From Sambucus nigra (lineage: Eukaryota > Streptophyta > Magnoliopsida > Dipsacales > Adoxaceae), in contig OX422223.1 of assembly GCA_949130495.1 (NCBI GenBank), positions 82,007,751 through 82,071,750 of the forward strand: DNA of 64,000 nucleotides. Direction: 5' to 3'. Each line of letters opens with the position of its first letter. The first letter of the stretch is position 1. Positions 24,723 to 36,279 of this stretch are shown piece by piece. The translations under genes were made by a program, and so were the position numbers. Below the pieces are notes generated by a model. The model worked only from the letters and a program-made list of their open reading frames with translations. It did not search any database and was not told the origin of the DNA.

Positions 24723-26495
24723 TATATACAAATATATAAACGCGAGCCCGTCCCTCTCGCAGATGGGGGCTCGCCAGAACAAAACATTCTACCCTAAGGT
24801 AGTAACCCCGATAGACTTGCAATATCCGCACACTATCGGTTTAAGCATATTATAAAACCATAATTAGGATAATATCATAGTCGTATAACACAACACTAAA
24901 ATGAGAAATTTCAATAAGGTATATACCACTATCGATACACCCATTCATCCTCCGTGGATAACCCTAAAGATAACCACACTATACCAGGGAAAATATTCAC
25001 ATAAATAATAACATTACCGATATACGCACTAAAATTGACTCTCATGCGGATATAGCAATAATAAAAATGTGGTAGCTCGTTCCTTACACATACAACATGC
25101 ATCATCATCTGAGGATATAACTCATACTTCTACCTTACCAATTGCCCTGGCTGCTTAAATGGTTCCTGGACTTAACTCACCTGTCCGTACCAAATCAAAA
25201 ATTTCAATAACTATTGCCCTTGGTAGGCACCATACCCTTATCCCTATACTTGATTCGGAAAACATTTTTAACGCACGGGTTTCACTCCCACAAAATACCT
25301 CTACACATACTCCACTTATATCAGGTCACACTGACCATGTTAAGGTGGTCCTTTTCTCGGACGTTGGTAGTCTCGACTCTGATGACTACCTCTGTTGTTC
25401 CCTTAGCTTTGATGGCCCTAAGGAACAGGCCACTGGCTTTGACAGCTCTTACTGAAATCACTGTCGCTCGGTAAAATTTTTGCTATCCGAATCATTTAAA
25501 TGGGTCTCCCTCTTGTGGTGCTTCACCGACACCATTTCCCCAGTATTACTCTGTCTAAATTCTTTGGTTCTTGTAGCTTCCTACCCAAGGAAGCGTTTAC
25601 CTCCATATTAACAAAACGCGACATTGTTACCATCTGCATTGACCGTCCAAGCATAATTCCCCATAAGTGCTAGTAATTCTTCTTGTAAGTTAATTTTTCC
25701 CTTTAATGTCCTCTTCTCCATTACACCTACTTCATCCGGTGCAAGGTTCGCATATTGATTAAATTTCTTCTCACCAAGTGACCTCTGTCCGACCCTCTTG
25801 TGTGAGTTCAGAACAACGTTCGCATCTTATCCTGAACATCTGGTGAAGGAACTTATGGTCAAACCATACCTATGCGCCTTCTCCTGACAAAACATTCCAC
25901 TTTTAAGTGTGGTGGTTGCCTCTCACCACTGTAACCCTGCTCTTACGAGTCAAGAAAAAATTTTACCCTAAATTTCCACTCCCGATTATCCGTACTCCGA
26001 CATATGCCCAAGCCTTTGGATATTTTGCCTTCGTTGGCTAACACACGCCATTTTCGCATTCTAGAATTTCCACTGCTGGTTCTCTTCAATGTTTCATCTG
26101 ACTCTCTCCCAATCCAACCTTGTTGGGTGAGCCTAATTCGACTCCACTTTCTACTATAGTCGTACTATAATGGCATATGTTGTATTTTATCGTCTTTACC
26201 GTCATCGCCTTATGTGCCATGATAGGGGTGACCTCAACTACGGTCATCCTTCTTGAACATACCCAATAACCTCAACTGAGCCTTGCCTCCTGCTGTTCGC
26301 ACAACTATCCTCGCCTGACATATTGCATCGTTCGGCACACGAACACACCCGAATGCAAACAAGATTCATTATCATATACATAATAGCATGAGAACGGAAT
26401 CTCACCAAAAAAATCAACTATCCTAAACATAGGGCTCTACATAAAAAAAAGCTACGCTGAAGCCGCACAGATCCTAAAGGACACGAGAACCTGAT
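22363..26495 (-). other. Interior of the LARD-like element, no recognisable coding domains
   Basis: About 4.1 kb between the primer site and the polypurine tract. Short ORFs occur on both strands (22462-22680, 22897-23094, 24158-24394, 25159-25455, 25214-25474), but none shows a retroelement or cellular motif that I recognise. A (TA)n tract lies at about 24688-24717. The base composition is less AT-rich than the LTRs, so decayed coding sequence cannot be excluded. Confidence 0.55.
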
Positions 26496-26507
26496 GTTCT
26501 GATACCA
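26496..26507 (-). other. Primer-binding site of the LARD-like element
   Basis: The minus-strand reading TGGTATCAGAAC is one base off the canonical TGGTATCAGAGC. It lies two bases inside the 5' LTR end (TGTGACACC in plus view, at 26510). Confidence 0.8.
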
Positions 26508-26509
26508 TA

Positions 26510-27517
26510 TGTGACACCCCGACTAATTAAATACCGGATAGCTACTCCATTATTAAACTAATACAGAATATCAAGTTGGTTTATTTTTAACATCACTGTC
26601 GAAAATATTTAGTTATTTACTAGCCACCTAATATTTAAAATAGAGAGATGCCAAATTTTATTAATTAAATTAACAATAACCAAGTAATTAAATCATCACC
26701 CATCAATAGCATAAACAATCTCATTTGAATAACCAACGAAATGAAATAAACTGAGTCTGAAGTAAACACTCCAATGATAATAATACCAGAATAAATAAAA
26801 TCCCAATGCAAGAGTCTGAATAAATCAACAAACATCTGAAATAATGAAAGTCTGTATCTACAATCTCTAGATAAGAATGGGCACCATGCCCTAACTGATA
26901 TAAATGACCCAGAAGGAACCAAGGATAAGTGTGGAGGTGTCTAATACTAAGATCCTGTAACTTCTACAGCAACTATAACATGTTATCATAATGGAACTCT
27001 TATGCTTGACGTCCCTGTGGATGGGAATCTAAAATGTTTTTACAAAACAAAATAGATTTTGGAGGAAAACAGGTCAGGGCCCGAGGTGAAAACAGTTTAA
27101 AAATATAGCAAGTGTTTAAATTATAATTAAACAACACATATTATAAACATGTTAGTTGCATACTCTCACGTGAGTTTCTCACCTCTCAACTAATGTGTAC
27201 GCCTAACGTATACCCTTAACCCATCCTAGTTATGCCGCTAACTAACTAGTGTGTAGCATTCCTTCTTTTGCATTCTAACATAGGGTATCTATTCGTAACA
27301 CCCAAACAAGTCATATTCATAACCCATATTCACGTTCATTAAATTACTTATCTCAAGTGTTAATTAAATTCTCACATTCTTAGCCCATTAAAATATCTTA
27401 GTTATTCACATCTACTAAGCAACAGTGAACCAGTCACAAGTACATATATAAATCACTCTCAGTACACACACACAAACACACACACACATATATATACATA
27501 TATAAATCACTCTCAGT

Positions 27518-27581
<64 letters not shown>

Positions 27582-29606
27582 CACCCCTAGGCTAAGCTGC
27601 GGTGCACGCATACTCTGCTATCAAATCCATGTATATCACGTACGCAAGGATCACGTGTTCCTAATCACTCACAAACAGTCTTAATACAAATCACACGTAT
27701 TGGAGGCGGACATAGTTCACATACCCATGGGTCACGCACATACCTACGCTCTCATGGTCTGCTGACTTATTAACTCACAAATAAGTCATTCACGGTCCTA
27801 TATCCTTAAGGTACCAGTCTAAATCCCCCTCGAAGGCACACAAAGATAAGACGGTCCTTTCCCGAAGATCAACCTCCCGTGATAGCAAGTATGGTTGGTA
27901 TGTCATACACATAATCATCCATATACGAAGTATTCACACAACTTAGGTAATAATCATTTTAGTATAGGTATGTTTCAGCCCCATATCGTATGTCTCACAC
28001 ATATAATGATATCGTCACATTTATTCTACACAATAGATTTTTAACGCGATAATTTGCAACGTATAGCTCTGAGTACATATCCTATCCCAAAAAGGGTTAC
28101 TAGATTCCCCGCTAGTATCTAAGGATTTCTCAGTATTTAAAGTTTCCCACTTTTAGTCCTTAACCTCAAATTATAATTGGAGCAAAATATATTCAGGTTC
28201 TCACAACTCACAATCATACCTCACTAATCGGATATTCGTAAGTCTACCACTTAACCTCAATTAAATCTAATAATTTTCCGGGCTTCAAATACCATCCTAC
28301 TAGTCTTCTCTAAGTACCAATGTGCTCAATCAATCATCACCAAAGAGTTCTAAAGGTTGTAAGTTATCCAATTATTTAAAGGAAACATACTTCACTTTTC
28401 CTATAGGGATCGATCTATCGAAGAAATGGATCGATCGATCGACACTCTTGGATCGATCGATCGATCGATCAAGTAGTTATCAACCCAGAATGGCTTTGAC
28501 AGTTACGGGTTCTTCCAATTTTAAATCCCAAATTCTTCATCACAACGTCCCAAACTCCCAAGAAAGTTTACTAATCATCCTATTAAGATATTAGCATAAT
28601 CTGTAACGTATGAGAATCATTAAATCATCACGGATCATCAGTTTCTTGGATCAAAACACCCAATTTTCATAAAAAAACTATTTCCTTCAAGATCTTCATA
28701 TAACTCAACATAAATTCACAATTCCCTACGCATGGATCATGGTTTCATAACTAATATATGCCCATAAGTTTATCTACATGAAGCCTACCCATATTCAATG
28801 TTTAATTCTCTAGTTTCACAATTAATTCACTTATTTACGATAAATCATCAAATCTAAACTATCATGTAAAATATATGCTTTGAATCTTTGAAAGATAAAT
28901 TACTTGACTCTAATTAGAAGTTATGATCCGTTGATGACGGTATTGGTTGGTTCTACCTCTCTTTTCGGTCACAAATCCGGTGATGGTGGTGGTGTGTGGT
29001 TGTTGTTTTGCCTTGGAAACCCTTGGAACTTCTCCTCTCCATTCACGTTGCCCACTCTTTGGTTTTGACAGATAATGGCCCTAGTGGCCCTAAGGTTGGC
29101 TGATAAATATCACCTAATTTTCATGGGTCACTATTCATTAAAAATTAAAATGACTTAAATACCCTCACGGGTTGCCGGTTAGGCCTAAAAATGCCCCGGG
29201 ACCCAAACGAAACCCCCGGCTAGTGTTTTCTGACTATCTCGACCCTTACGAACACGTTGGCGCACTTAATATTATCATACGGATGACATAAAAACAAAAT
29301 AATTTTAAATTCATTAAATTGGGTCCTAACGCAATTGACACGCGCGCCCCAACTTAATTATCGAAACTGCCGTATTTTCAACTCACGACAATTTTAATAA
29401 ATACAATAATCACATATTACCATTATCGCTCAGTAATATTCAACATCATCATCATATTTAACTACTAACCCTCATCTCGCTAGTTATTTAAATCTGAATT
29501 AATTTCTAATTAATTATCCCAAATTAATTTAATTAATCCCATAATTAAAAGCAATTTAATTTAATTAATCTCATAATTAAAAGCCATAAAAATACGGGGT
29601 ATTACA
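26510..29606 (-). repeat. 5' LTR of the LARD-like element
   Basis: It runs from TGTGACACCCCG to GGGGTATTACA in plus view (3097 bp). It is longer than its partner mainly through a compound (CA)n/(TA)n microsatellite at about 27468-27578 that the other LTR lacks. The ORFs at 26665-26922 and 28322-28594 have counterparts shifted by substitutions in the other LTR and are not genes. Confidence 0.85.
27468..27578. repeat. Compound (CA)n/(TA)n microsatellite
   Basis: Two CACACA blocks, each preceded by CTCTCAGTACA, are followed by a pure TA run (27532-27578). The duplicated phrase TATAAATCACTCTCAGTACA shows a small tandem duplication that carried the repeat. Confidence 0.9.
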
Positions 29607-29611
29607 CATAA

Positions 29612-30302
29612 CTAGTGTGAAAGTTATATGAATTAAAAAGGGGTTTCCATATAACTAGTGGGAATGTTATATGATTTAATATAGTTGAACCGATTAATAA
29701 ATTAATGAGTATATTACTTAATAATTAAAGTAAGAATAATGGGGTTAGAGTAGTGTGGTGGCAAGCGGTGTGACATGACTAGTTAGGTGGGATAGCTTAG
29801 CTGGGAAGGTTATGAGGCAAACGTTAGGTGTGCACATTAGATGAGGGGTGAGTTATACCTCAAGAGAGTGCGACAATAACATAAATATGAAGAGTGTGCA
29901 TGCATATTTAATTATTGCAATTTAAATGTTTGCTAAATATTTTCAAAATATTTTAGTTGGGCTCTAACCCGTGTCATTATCTTTTTCAAAATCTTTTAGG
30001 TGTCCAACCACAGGGACGCCCTGTTGGTGGATCTATCGATGTGTAAGTGCAGCTCATGTGGAAGTTGCAGGACTTTGCTATAAACGCTTCGTTCATTTAT
30101 TCCCAGTGTAAGATTTTTATCTCAATACTCATTTGGGCATGTCTTCCTCATATTTAGTATTCAGTTATTTATTTAACCTTGTGTATCCAGGTTGTTGTTT
30201 CAGTTTACTGTTGTATATTATTGTTGAATCGATAGTTAATTCGGTCATATTTATTTATATTATTCTTTTGTATTGGATTCAGTTACTAGGTCGTGTGGAT
30301 GG

Positions 30303-30378
<76 letters not shown>

Positions 30379-30560
30379 TATTTTTGCATGTTGTTAATTA
30401 ATGAAAGATAAAATTTGGCAGCGGTCTATTTAAATTACTAGGTGGTTAGTAACTTGAAAAAATATTTTCGACAGTGATGCTAAGAATGAGCCATTTGAGA
30501 CCAACATTTTATTTTGATCACGGGCTGTCCATCCGGTATTTTAGTAGGCGGGATGTCACA
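29612..30560 (+). repeat. Right part of the interrupted solo LTR
   Basis: It continues the plus-sense LTR after the nested insertion. It contains GGGCTCTAACCCGTGTC near 29960, GGTGTCCAACCACAGGGACG near 29999, and CTAGGTGGTTAGTAAC near 30440, all mirrored in the reverse-complement LTRs. It ends GGCGGGATGTCACA. Confidence 0.7.
30306..30378. repeat. (ATT)n microsatellite
   Basis: About 24 TTA units. The isoleucine-rich ORF at 30133-30411 is a translation of this tract. Confidence 0.95.
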
Positions 30561-31770
30561 TATAATTTATCAAAATAATATTTTTGCCCCAAATGTAAAA
30601 TTGATATTTTGATTCATCATTATTCTTTTTCTAAAATGCCAAATTTTATTCATGAAACTTTTATAAAACTTATCCTAATTTATACACACTAATTAATACT
30701 TTACAAAATAACATTTGTTGTAAAACTTGACGTAATGTTATCCACCCTTGCATGCAAACCCATGCAAACGCCATGCATGCCTATGCAACATATATTTATT
30801 GCTCGTAATACCCATACAAATTCTTGCATTAATATATTTCCAAAAATCACACGTGCAGGATAACATAATATGACACATATTAATATAACAAATGTTCGGG
30901 GCATCATAGTGGTTGTTGGGATGGAGAAATTGTTGAGTAAAGTGTAATTGTCCATAACCATAAGGGGGAAACTGTAAAATTCTTAGTCGAAGTAACAATT
31001 AGAACATAACCAAAAGAGAATATGGGAAACTCTCTAATGGAATGTTACTCCGCAAGGAGTTTGCCAATTCCAAAAAAAATTTAGGTCGACGAGGTTGACT
31101 TAAAAGTCTCCGAGGTTTCTCTTAGATTGATTATCTGTATTGAAAAGAATAAATACCTATTAATAGCTGGAAAAGATGTGTCGACTAGGAAATTGAAATG
31201 AATGGCAAGAAATCTACCAAGAGATTAGTCTTACACGGGCACAAGAAGACCTGTGTAGTGATACAATATATTTTCCCGTGAAAGACTAATACCTCTTTAT
31301 TCGTATTCTTTAAGGACCTAGGTAACCATGTGACCAAATTTTGGGACTTGTCCCTGGCTTGAAAATAGTAAGTGCTAACCCCAGGTGAAGTTTGAAGGTC
31401 GTAGCAAGACCTGGTTTCATTCAAGTCCTGGTTAGTGCCATAAATTTGGTTCATGGTCATTGAAGCCATTACAATATAGAGTACCTCTACCAGTAATGGG
31501 TGGAAGGGAAACGAACCCCTCCTTATATTATGGCAACCATCATAAAAGCAACCCCCCTCTTTTGTTAAGTAAAAATTGAGATTTTTTTAAAGAGATCAAT
31601 TGATGTGCTTAGTATTGTTAACTGAAGATATACATATATATAATATGGGAGGGGTATGTATAATATTTTCATTCATGACTTTTTTTGGTGCATGGTCATG
31701 CATGAAATGTCATGCTAAAAGCAATTTTTTTTTAATTTTTAATTTTTTTTAATAAAAATTTTTTTAAAAA
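30561..31770. other. Intergenic DNA, nothing firmly recognised
   Basis: A 94-codon minus-strand ORF (31185-31469) starts MASMTMNQIYGTNQ and contains WLPRSLKNTNKEVLVFHGK. I do not recognise it, and no splice context or neighbour supports it. The overlapping minus-strand ORFs at 30701-30998 are two frames of the same AT-rich DNA. Confidence 0.35.
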
Positions 31771-31828
31771 AAGGGGGGGGGGGGGCAATTTTTTTTTTGT
31801 GCCATCGGCACAGGCACGGGCAATACTA

Positions 31829-31889
<61 letters not shown>

Positions 31890-32058
31890 GTAGTTATCTT
31901 GTGTTTTCAGTTGTGTAACGAGAGAGTATTATCTAATTGTTATTTAGTTGATCAGTTGTATTCAGAGGAGTTATAGTGATATCCGAGTTATATAAATTAT
32001 TCTTGGTTTAGCCTAATATTGTATACATGTAAATATCTAGGAATTTATTTATTTATTT
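31771..32058. repeat. Direct duplication, copy 1 (poly-G, hairpin, TA microsatellite, unique tail)
   Basis: The order is a G run, a T run, GTGCCATCGGCAC (5-bp stem hairpin), a (TA)n tract at 31832-31887, then ACGAGAGAGTATTATCTAAT to ATCTAGGAATTTATTTATTT. The same order recurs at 32115-32375. Confidence 0.75.
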
Positions 32059-32114
32059 ATTTTAAAAAGGGTGGTGGTGGTGTTAAGGATGGGCTGGGGG
32101 GTGGGGCACGAGAG

Positions 32115-32164
32115 GGGGGGGGGGGGCATTTTTTTTTCGTGCCATCGGCACGGGCATGTGCAAT

Positions 32165-32203
<39 letters not shown>

Positions 32204-32375
32204 AATAAATAATATCATTCTCTTGCTTTTTCTCCCGTGTGACGAGAGAGTATTATCTAATTGTTATTTAGTTGATCAGTTGTATTCAGAGGAGTTACAG
32301 TGATATTCGAGTTATATAAATTATTCCTAGTTTAGCCTAATATTGTATACGTGTAAATATCCAGGAATTTGTTTA
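32115..32375. repeat. Direct duplication, copy 2
   Basis: It has the same layout as 31771-32058: G run, T run, GTGCCATCGGCACGGGC, (CA)n(TA)n, GACGAGAGAGTATTATC through ATCCAGGAATTTG. The microsatellite motif switched from TA to CA-TA. The 61-codon ORF 32019-32204 spans low-complexity sequence and is not a gene. Confidence 0.75.
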
Positions 32376-33720
32376 TTTACATATTCATATGGTTTATGTT
32401 TATTCATATTTTATTGCACTCTTATGTCATTCCATATGCTTAGAATGTTATTAATTGTTTGAATCTTATAAATCGGGTATTTAGGATTAATCACCCTAAA
32501 TAGGAAATTTATCGGGTGTCACAATCACATATTTTCGAGATTTTCAGTCTTATTTGCTCTAAAATTCGTGTAAACCGTTTCTTGTATTGTGATTGAATGC
32601 CTGATTTATTGTTAGTGAGTTTATTCCATCCTACTGACCTTGTGATCTTGGTTGACAAGTTTCAAATGATACCTAAGTGGATCATATTCCTCGTTAACTA
32701 GAGAAAGCCTTCATAAAGTTATTTGATAACTTGATTTTTCTAAAGAAAAATAATTTACTAAAATCAATATTCAAGAAAAAAATTCCTCCAATCCTGGCAT
32801 ATTCAATTAGATAACATCTTACAATCTTGTGAAACAAAGATCTTTGAAGTTTCATTAATTCATCTCAATGCTAGAAGAAAACAACTTCAAACTTTGTTTT
32901 CGAGGGACTTTGATTAGCTTGATATCTCAAGTCGCATTTTGTGAGTTTTCGTTGAGCCAGACATTTTTAACACTTTCATAAACCTTCAGGATATCTCATA
33001 TCTTAGGAAGTTATTTTATAACCTTAAGCGATTTCTCTTGGTTCCAGTTCTTATTGAATCAAATTTTGTTCTTCAATATTGAATCAAATTTTGTTCTTCA
33101 ATATTGAATCAAATTTTGTTCTTCAACTCAAAAGATGACTGTGATTTAGGTTGACAATGAAGAAATCTATTGAAAAGCATACTGTTGTGGAGCATTCTTT
33201 GGCTGGTGGTGCCACCATTGACAGAAGAAATAATACGAAAGAGTTAATTGTGTAGAAGTTGTGCAAAAGTGAGTATAAAACGTAGTTTCCATGGGGAAAT
33301 CTCTACCATAATTTACTTATCGTTGGTGCGACCCACAATTTTTTTCATTTTGTAGTTTTTTCTCGTTTCGACTTCGTGCTACATGATTGGTTTATATATT
33401 TTTTTTGTATTTAGACTTGTCACATTAATGTAACAAGATAAAATTTGATAAAATATCTTTAGTACACTGTTTCTCACATTGACATAAGTCAATTTTTTAT
33501 GCCCATAAAATGGATTAAAAGAAACTTTACCATTATCACATTAATTGATTGTAATTTGGCACCCTAACTATGCCTCGAGCCCATACAAACACTCTCACTA
33601 TCATTTGATTGAATAAGAAGTGTTTCTCAGTCACATTCCAGGAAAGGTTGGTGTTTGCATTTGTAAATCTTTGATATTCATCCATGAAGAATCTCATAAT
33701 AATGAAATTTCACGAGCCGC
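32376..33720. other. Intergenic DNA with one short tandem repeat
   Basis: No gene is recognised. A TCGGGTGTCACA phrase at about 32512-32523 resembles an LTR end, but no partner or primer site follows. The left flank of the CACTA element ends GAGCCGC at 33720. Confidence 0.35.
33056..33125. repeat. 25-bp tandem repeat, 2.8 copies
   Basis: GAATCAAATTTTGTTCTTCA plus ATATT repeats at 33056, 33081 and 33106 with no mismatches seen. The perfect copies suggest a recent expansion. Confidence 0.9.
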
Positions 33721-33745
33721 CACTACACCAAAATACTAATTTTGT

Positions 33746-34262
33746 GATTGCCTTCTTATAACTGCTAATGGGGGTGACAAATTTTATCACTGCCATTAGG
33801 AGTCACAACATTATTTGTAACTTCCATTAGGAGTCATAAAATATTTGGGTAATGAAAAATTTGAGTCAATTGATTTGTCACTGCTAATGACAGTTACAAA
33901 TCTTACCATATAATTAATGTGTGACTGCTATAAGGAGTCACAAATTTATAACTGCTATAAAGAGTCACAAATTTATTCGTAGGCATAAGTTATGACTCTT
34001 ATGAGCAGTCACAAAATTATAATTGCTATAAACAGTCATAAATTTTAGATTTGTGACCGCTATTAGCGGTCACAAATTTGTGACTGCTCGTAGCTGTCAC
34101 AAGTTTTTGCTTAAGACCTAATTTGTGACTGCTATGAGCAGTCATAAATTTATAACTGCTCGTAGCGGTCACAAATTTTAGCTTAAGGATTAATTTGTCA
34201 CTGCTACGAGCACTCATAAATTTGTGACCGCAGTAGGCAGTCACAAATTTTGGTGTTAGGCA
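33746..34262. repeat. CACTA left subterminal repeats
   Basis: An array of short palindromic units built on TTTGTGACTGCTATGAGCAG and its complement, in both orientations, with about a dozen copies. The unit is an inverted repeat of TGACTGCT/AGCAGTCA. Such arrays are the transposase-binding (TNPA-type) sites of En/Spm-like elements. The minus-strand ORF 34026-34307 is a translation of the array. Confidence 0.85.
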
Positions 34263-35517
34263 GAATTTTAGATTTGCTTTAATTTCCCTCTTCATTCTCT
34301 CGCTCACTGTTCCATCCGCTCGCTTTCTCTCTACATCTATCTACAACTTTGAAGTTGGATAACAAAGCTTCCTCTCTCTCTCTCCCTCTTCACTGTAAGC
34401 GATCAAAAAAGTACCTGCTAAGTGCATTTTTTTATTTATTTAAATGGGTCTGTGCATTTTTTAATTGCATATGAATTTTAAGGGTAACAATTGAATGTTT
34501 ATGTGCATTTTTTTATTACATATAAACTTTCGATTTAGGTCTGCTTGTACTCTTTTTTTTTATTGGAAATAAGTTTTAGCCCTGCATTTTTTTTTATAAA
34601 TTTTCGATTTAGGTTGCTTTTCTAGGGTTTTCGGGTCTTAGGCACTTACACATACACATTTACTGCCAAAATAATAGGGTTTGGGTTTTCAACCAGTGGC
34701 TACTTGATTAGTGTTTGTGATAACTGTTTCAGCTCCAAAGTTAATCCCAAATTTTATTCAATTTACTTATTAGTTGATACTTGATAGTGAAGTGTTTAAC
34801 ATTTATAGCTATTGTACAAGTAGAATTAGATGAGTGTGGTGAGAGAGATAAATAAAGGAATTGAAATTTATCTTAATGCGTGGAGATGAGGATTCATTCA
34901 AGCTCTTACAATACAATGTTGGCATGTTTTTTGGACACTAATATATTAACTCGAAGCATGCCATACAATAAATGTAGGACTGACTCGAAATATTATTTAA
35001 GTGTGGGTGTGTGTTGCGTCTAATACGACATTGTTTCTCAACTTTGTTTCTTATTTCAAATGTTGAAGGGACATATTTCATTCTAAAAATATTATTCTTG
35101 GATTATCATTATTTATTTGTGTTTTTTGGCAGGAAGACGAATTAAATGATAATCTAGTCCCGGAAATTCAAGTTATAGTATCGTCGAATTGATACGGATA
35201 AAGGTAATTTTAATTCTTGGCCATTAACTAATATCATTAGTCTTTGTACTCAGTTGATTTGTAGTGGTGATAGGAGGTTGAGGGTGAGCCAATTGAAAAC
35301 CCGGATTGTCAATTGGTGGTTGTTGTATAGGTTAAAGATTAATTTATGAAAATATTTGTATACTTGTTTGTGTGAATTTTAGTTAGAATTATTGATATGT
35401 TCGTTTGTGTTTATTAATTCACGTCCTTCGTACGTAGTTCATGCCATCCAAGTTAGAATTATTGATTGTCTACACTTGTTTATGTGAGTTTACTATTCAA
35501 TATGAAAGTAATTTAAG

Positions 35518-36240
35518 GGAAGTGATCGCCACCGGACTCCCGGTTTTCCAAAATTGGCTAGTTGACATTTGTTTTGGAATTAAAAACGGAACTTAGGTCG
35601 GGGAAACTCGAAAACAAAAATCATGTAGGAAGTTGTGTGTCTCATCGGGTTCCTGGTTTTTGAAATTGACTAGTAAGCGTTCGCTTTGGGGTTAAAATGG
35701 AATTTAGGGGTGAAAATAAAAAATAACAATCGAATGGCCTAGACAAACCAACAAACACCCTAAGAGGTACAAAAGTAACTTACAGGAAGTGTGAGTGTCC
35801 TAATCAGACTCCTAATTCTCGAAATTGACTAGTAGACGTTCGTTTTGGGGTTAAAAGTGGGCATTGAGGTGTCAAAAGCAAAAACAATAATGTAGTGTCC
35901 CGTAAAGAGGCACGCATAATCGAGATGATACCAAAGAAATTTAAAGAAAATAGTTTGTCTAAATTAGAATATCAGTTTTCAAAATTGATTAGTATATGGT
36001 CGTTTGGGGCTTAAAATGGGATTTAGGGGTGAAAACTCAAAATAGCAACCAAGTGATCCAAAAAGAGGCATGTCAATCTTTAGATTTACAAAAGTAACTT
36101 GTAGGAAATGTTCGTGTCCTCATAGGACTCATGGTTTCCCAAATTGACTAGTAAACGTTCATGTTGGGGTTAAAATTGGGCTTTTGAGGGTAAAAATTGA
36201 AAACAACATTGAAATGGCTCGGATAGAGGCAATTCCAGGC
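35518..36240. repeat. 159-bp tandem satellite, about 4.5 units, inside the CACTA element
   Basis: The anchor phrase AAATTGACTAGTA (with variants) occurs at 35551, 35663, 35822, 35982 and 36141, giving spacings of 112, 159, 160 and 159 bp. Each unit also carries a GACGTTCGTTTTGGGGTTAA-like block, GGGGTGAAAA, and an AAAGAGGCA block. Units differ at many positions, so the array is old. The first unit is shortened. Confidence 0.85.
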
Positions 36241-36279
36241 CTAGTCACGCCTAGGCTCCAGGCTCACCTAGGCTCAACT

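Larger units (their letters stand above)
19349..29606 (-). mobile_element. Full-length LARD-like LTR retrotransposon (non-autonomous Gypsy type)
   Basis: Two LTRs (19349-22349 and 26510-29606) in the same orientation enclose about 4.2 kb. A perfect 5-bp target duplication CATAA flanks the element (19344-19348 and 29607-29611). A methionine-tRNA-type primer site (26496-26507, minus strand) and a polypurine tract (22352-22362, minus strand) set the sense as minus. The interior has only short ORFs in which I see no gag, protease, RT, RNase H or integrase motif. Long LTRs with a noncoding interior fit the LARD class, presumably mobilised by an autonomous chromovirus of the same LTR family. It is inserted in an older LTR of its own family in the opposite orientation. 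Confidence 0.85.
16087..30560 (+). mobile_element. Solo-LTR-like unit of chromovirus/LARD family, interrupted by a nested copy
   Basis: The left end TGTAACACCCCGTATTTTTT (16087) and right end GGCGGGATGTCACA (30560) are the two termini of one LTR type in plus sense. They are the same termini as the nested element's LTRs seen on the other strand. No PBS, PPT or gag-pol lies between them apart from the insertion at 19349-29611. Removing that insertion and its duplicate target leaves about 4.2 kb, long because of an internal 1-kb duplication. Flanks are TATAT (16082-16086) and TATAA (30561-30565), a 4/5 match that could be an aged target duplication in AT-rich DNA. It is best read as a solo LTR, or possibly a terminal-repeat remnant. 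Confidence 0.6.

Noticed and set aside
30133..30411. Hydrophobic ORF resembling membrane segments
   Set aside because: The isoleucine run is the (ATT)n tract inside an LTR.
34026..34307. 93-codon minus-strand ORF with internal repeats
   Set aside because: Translation of the palindromic CACTA subterminal array.
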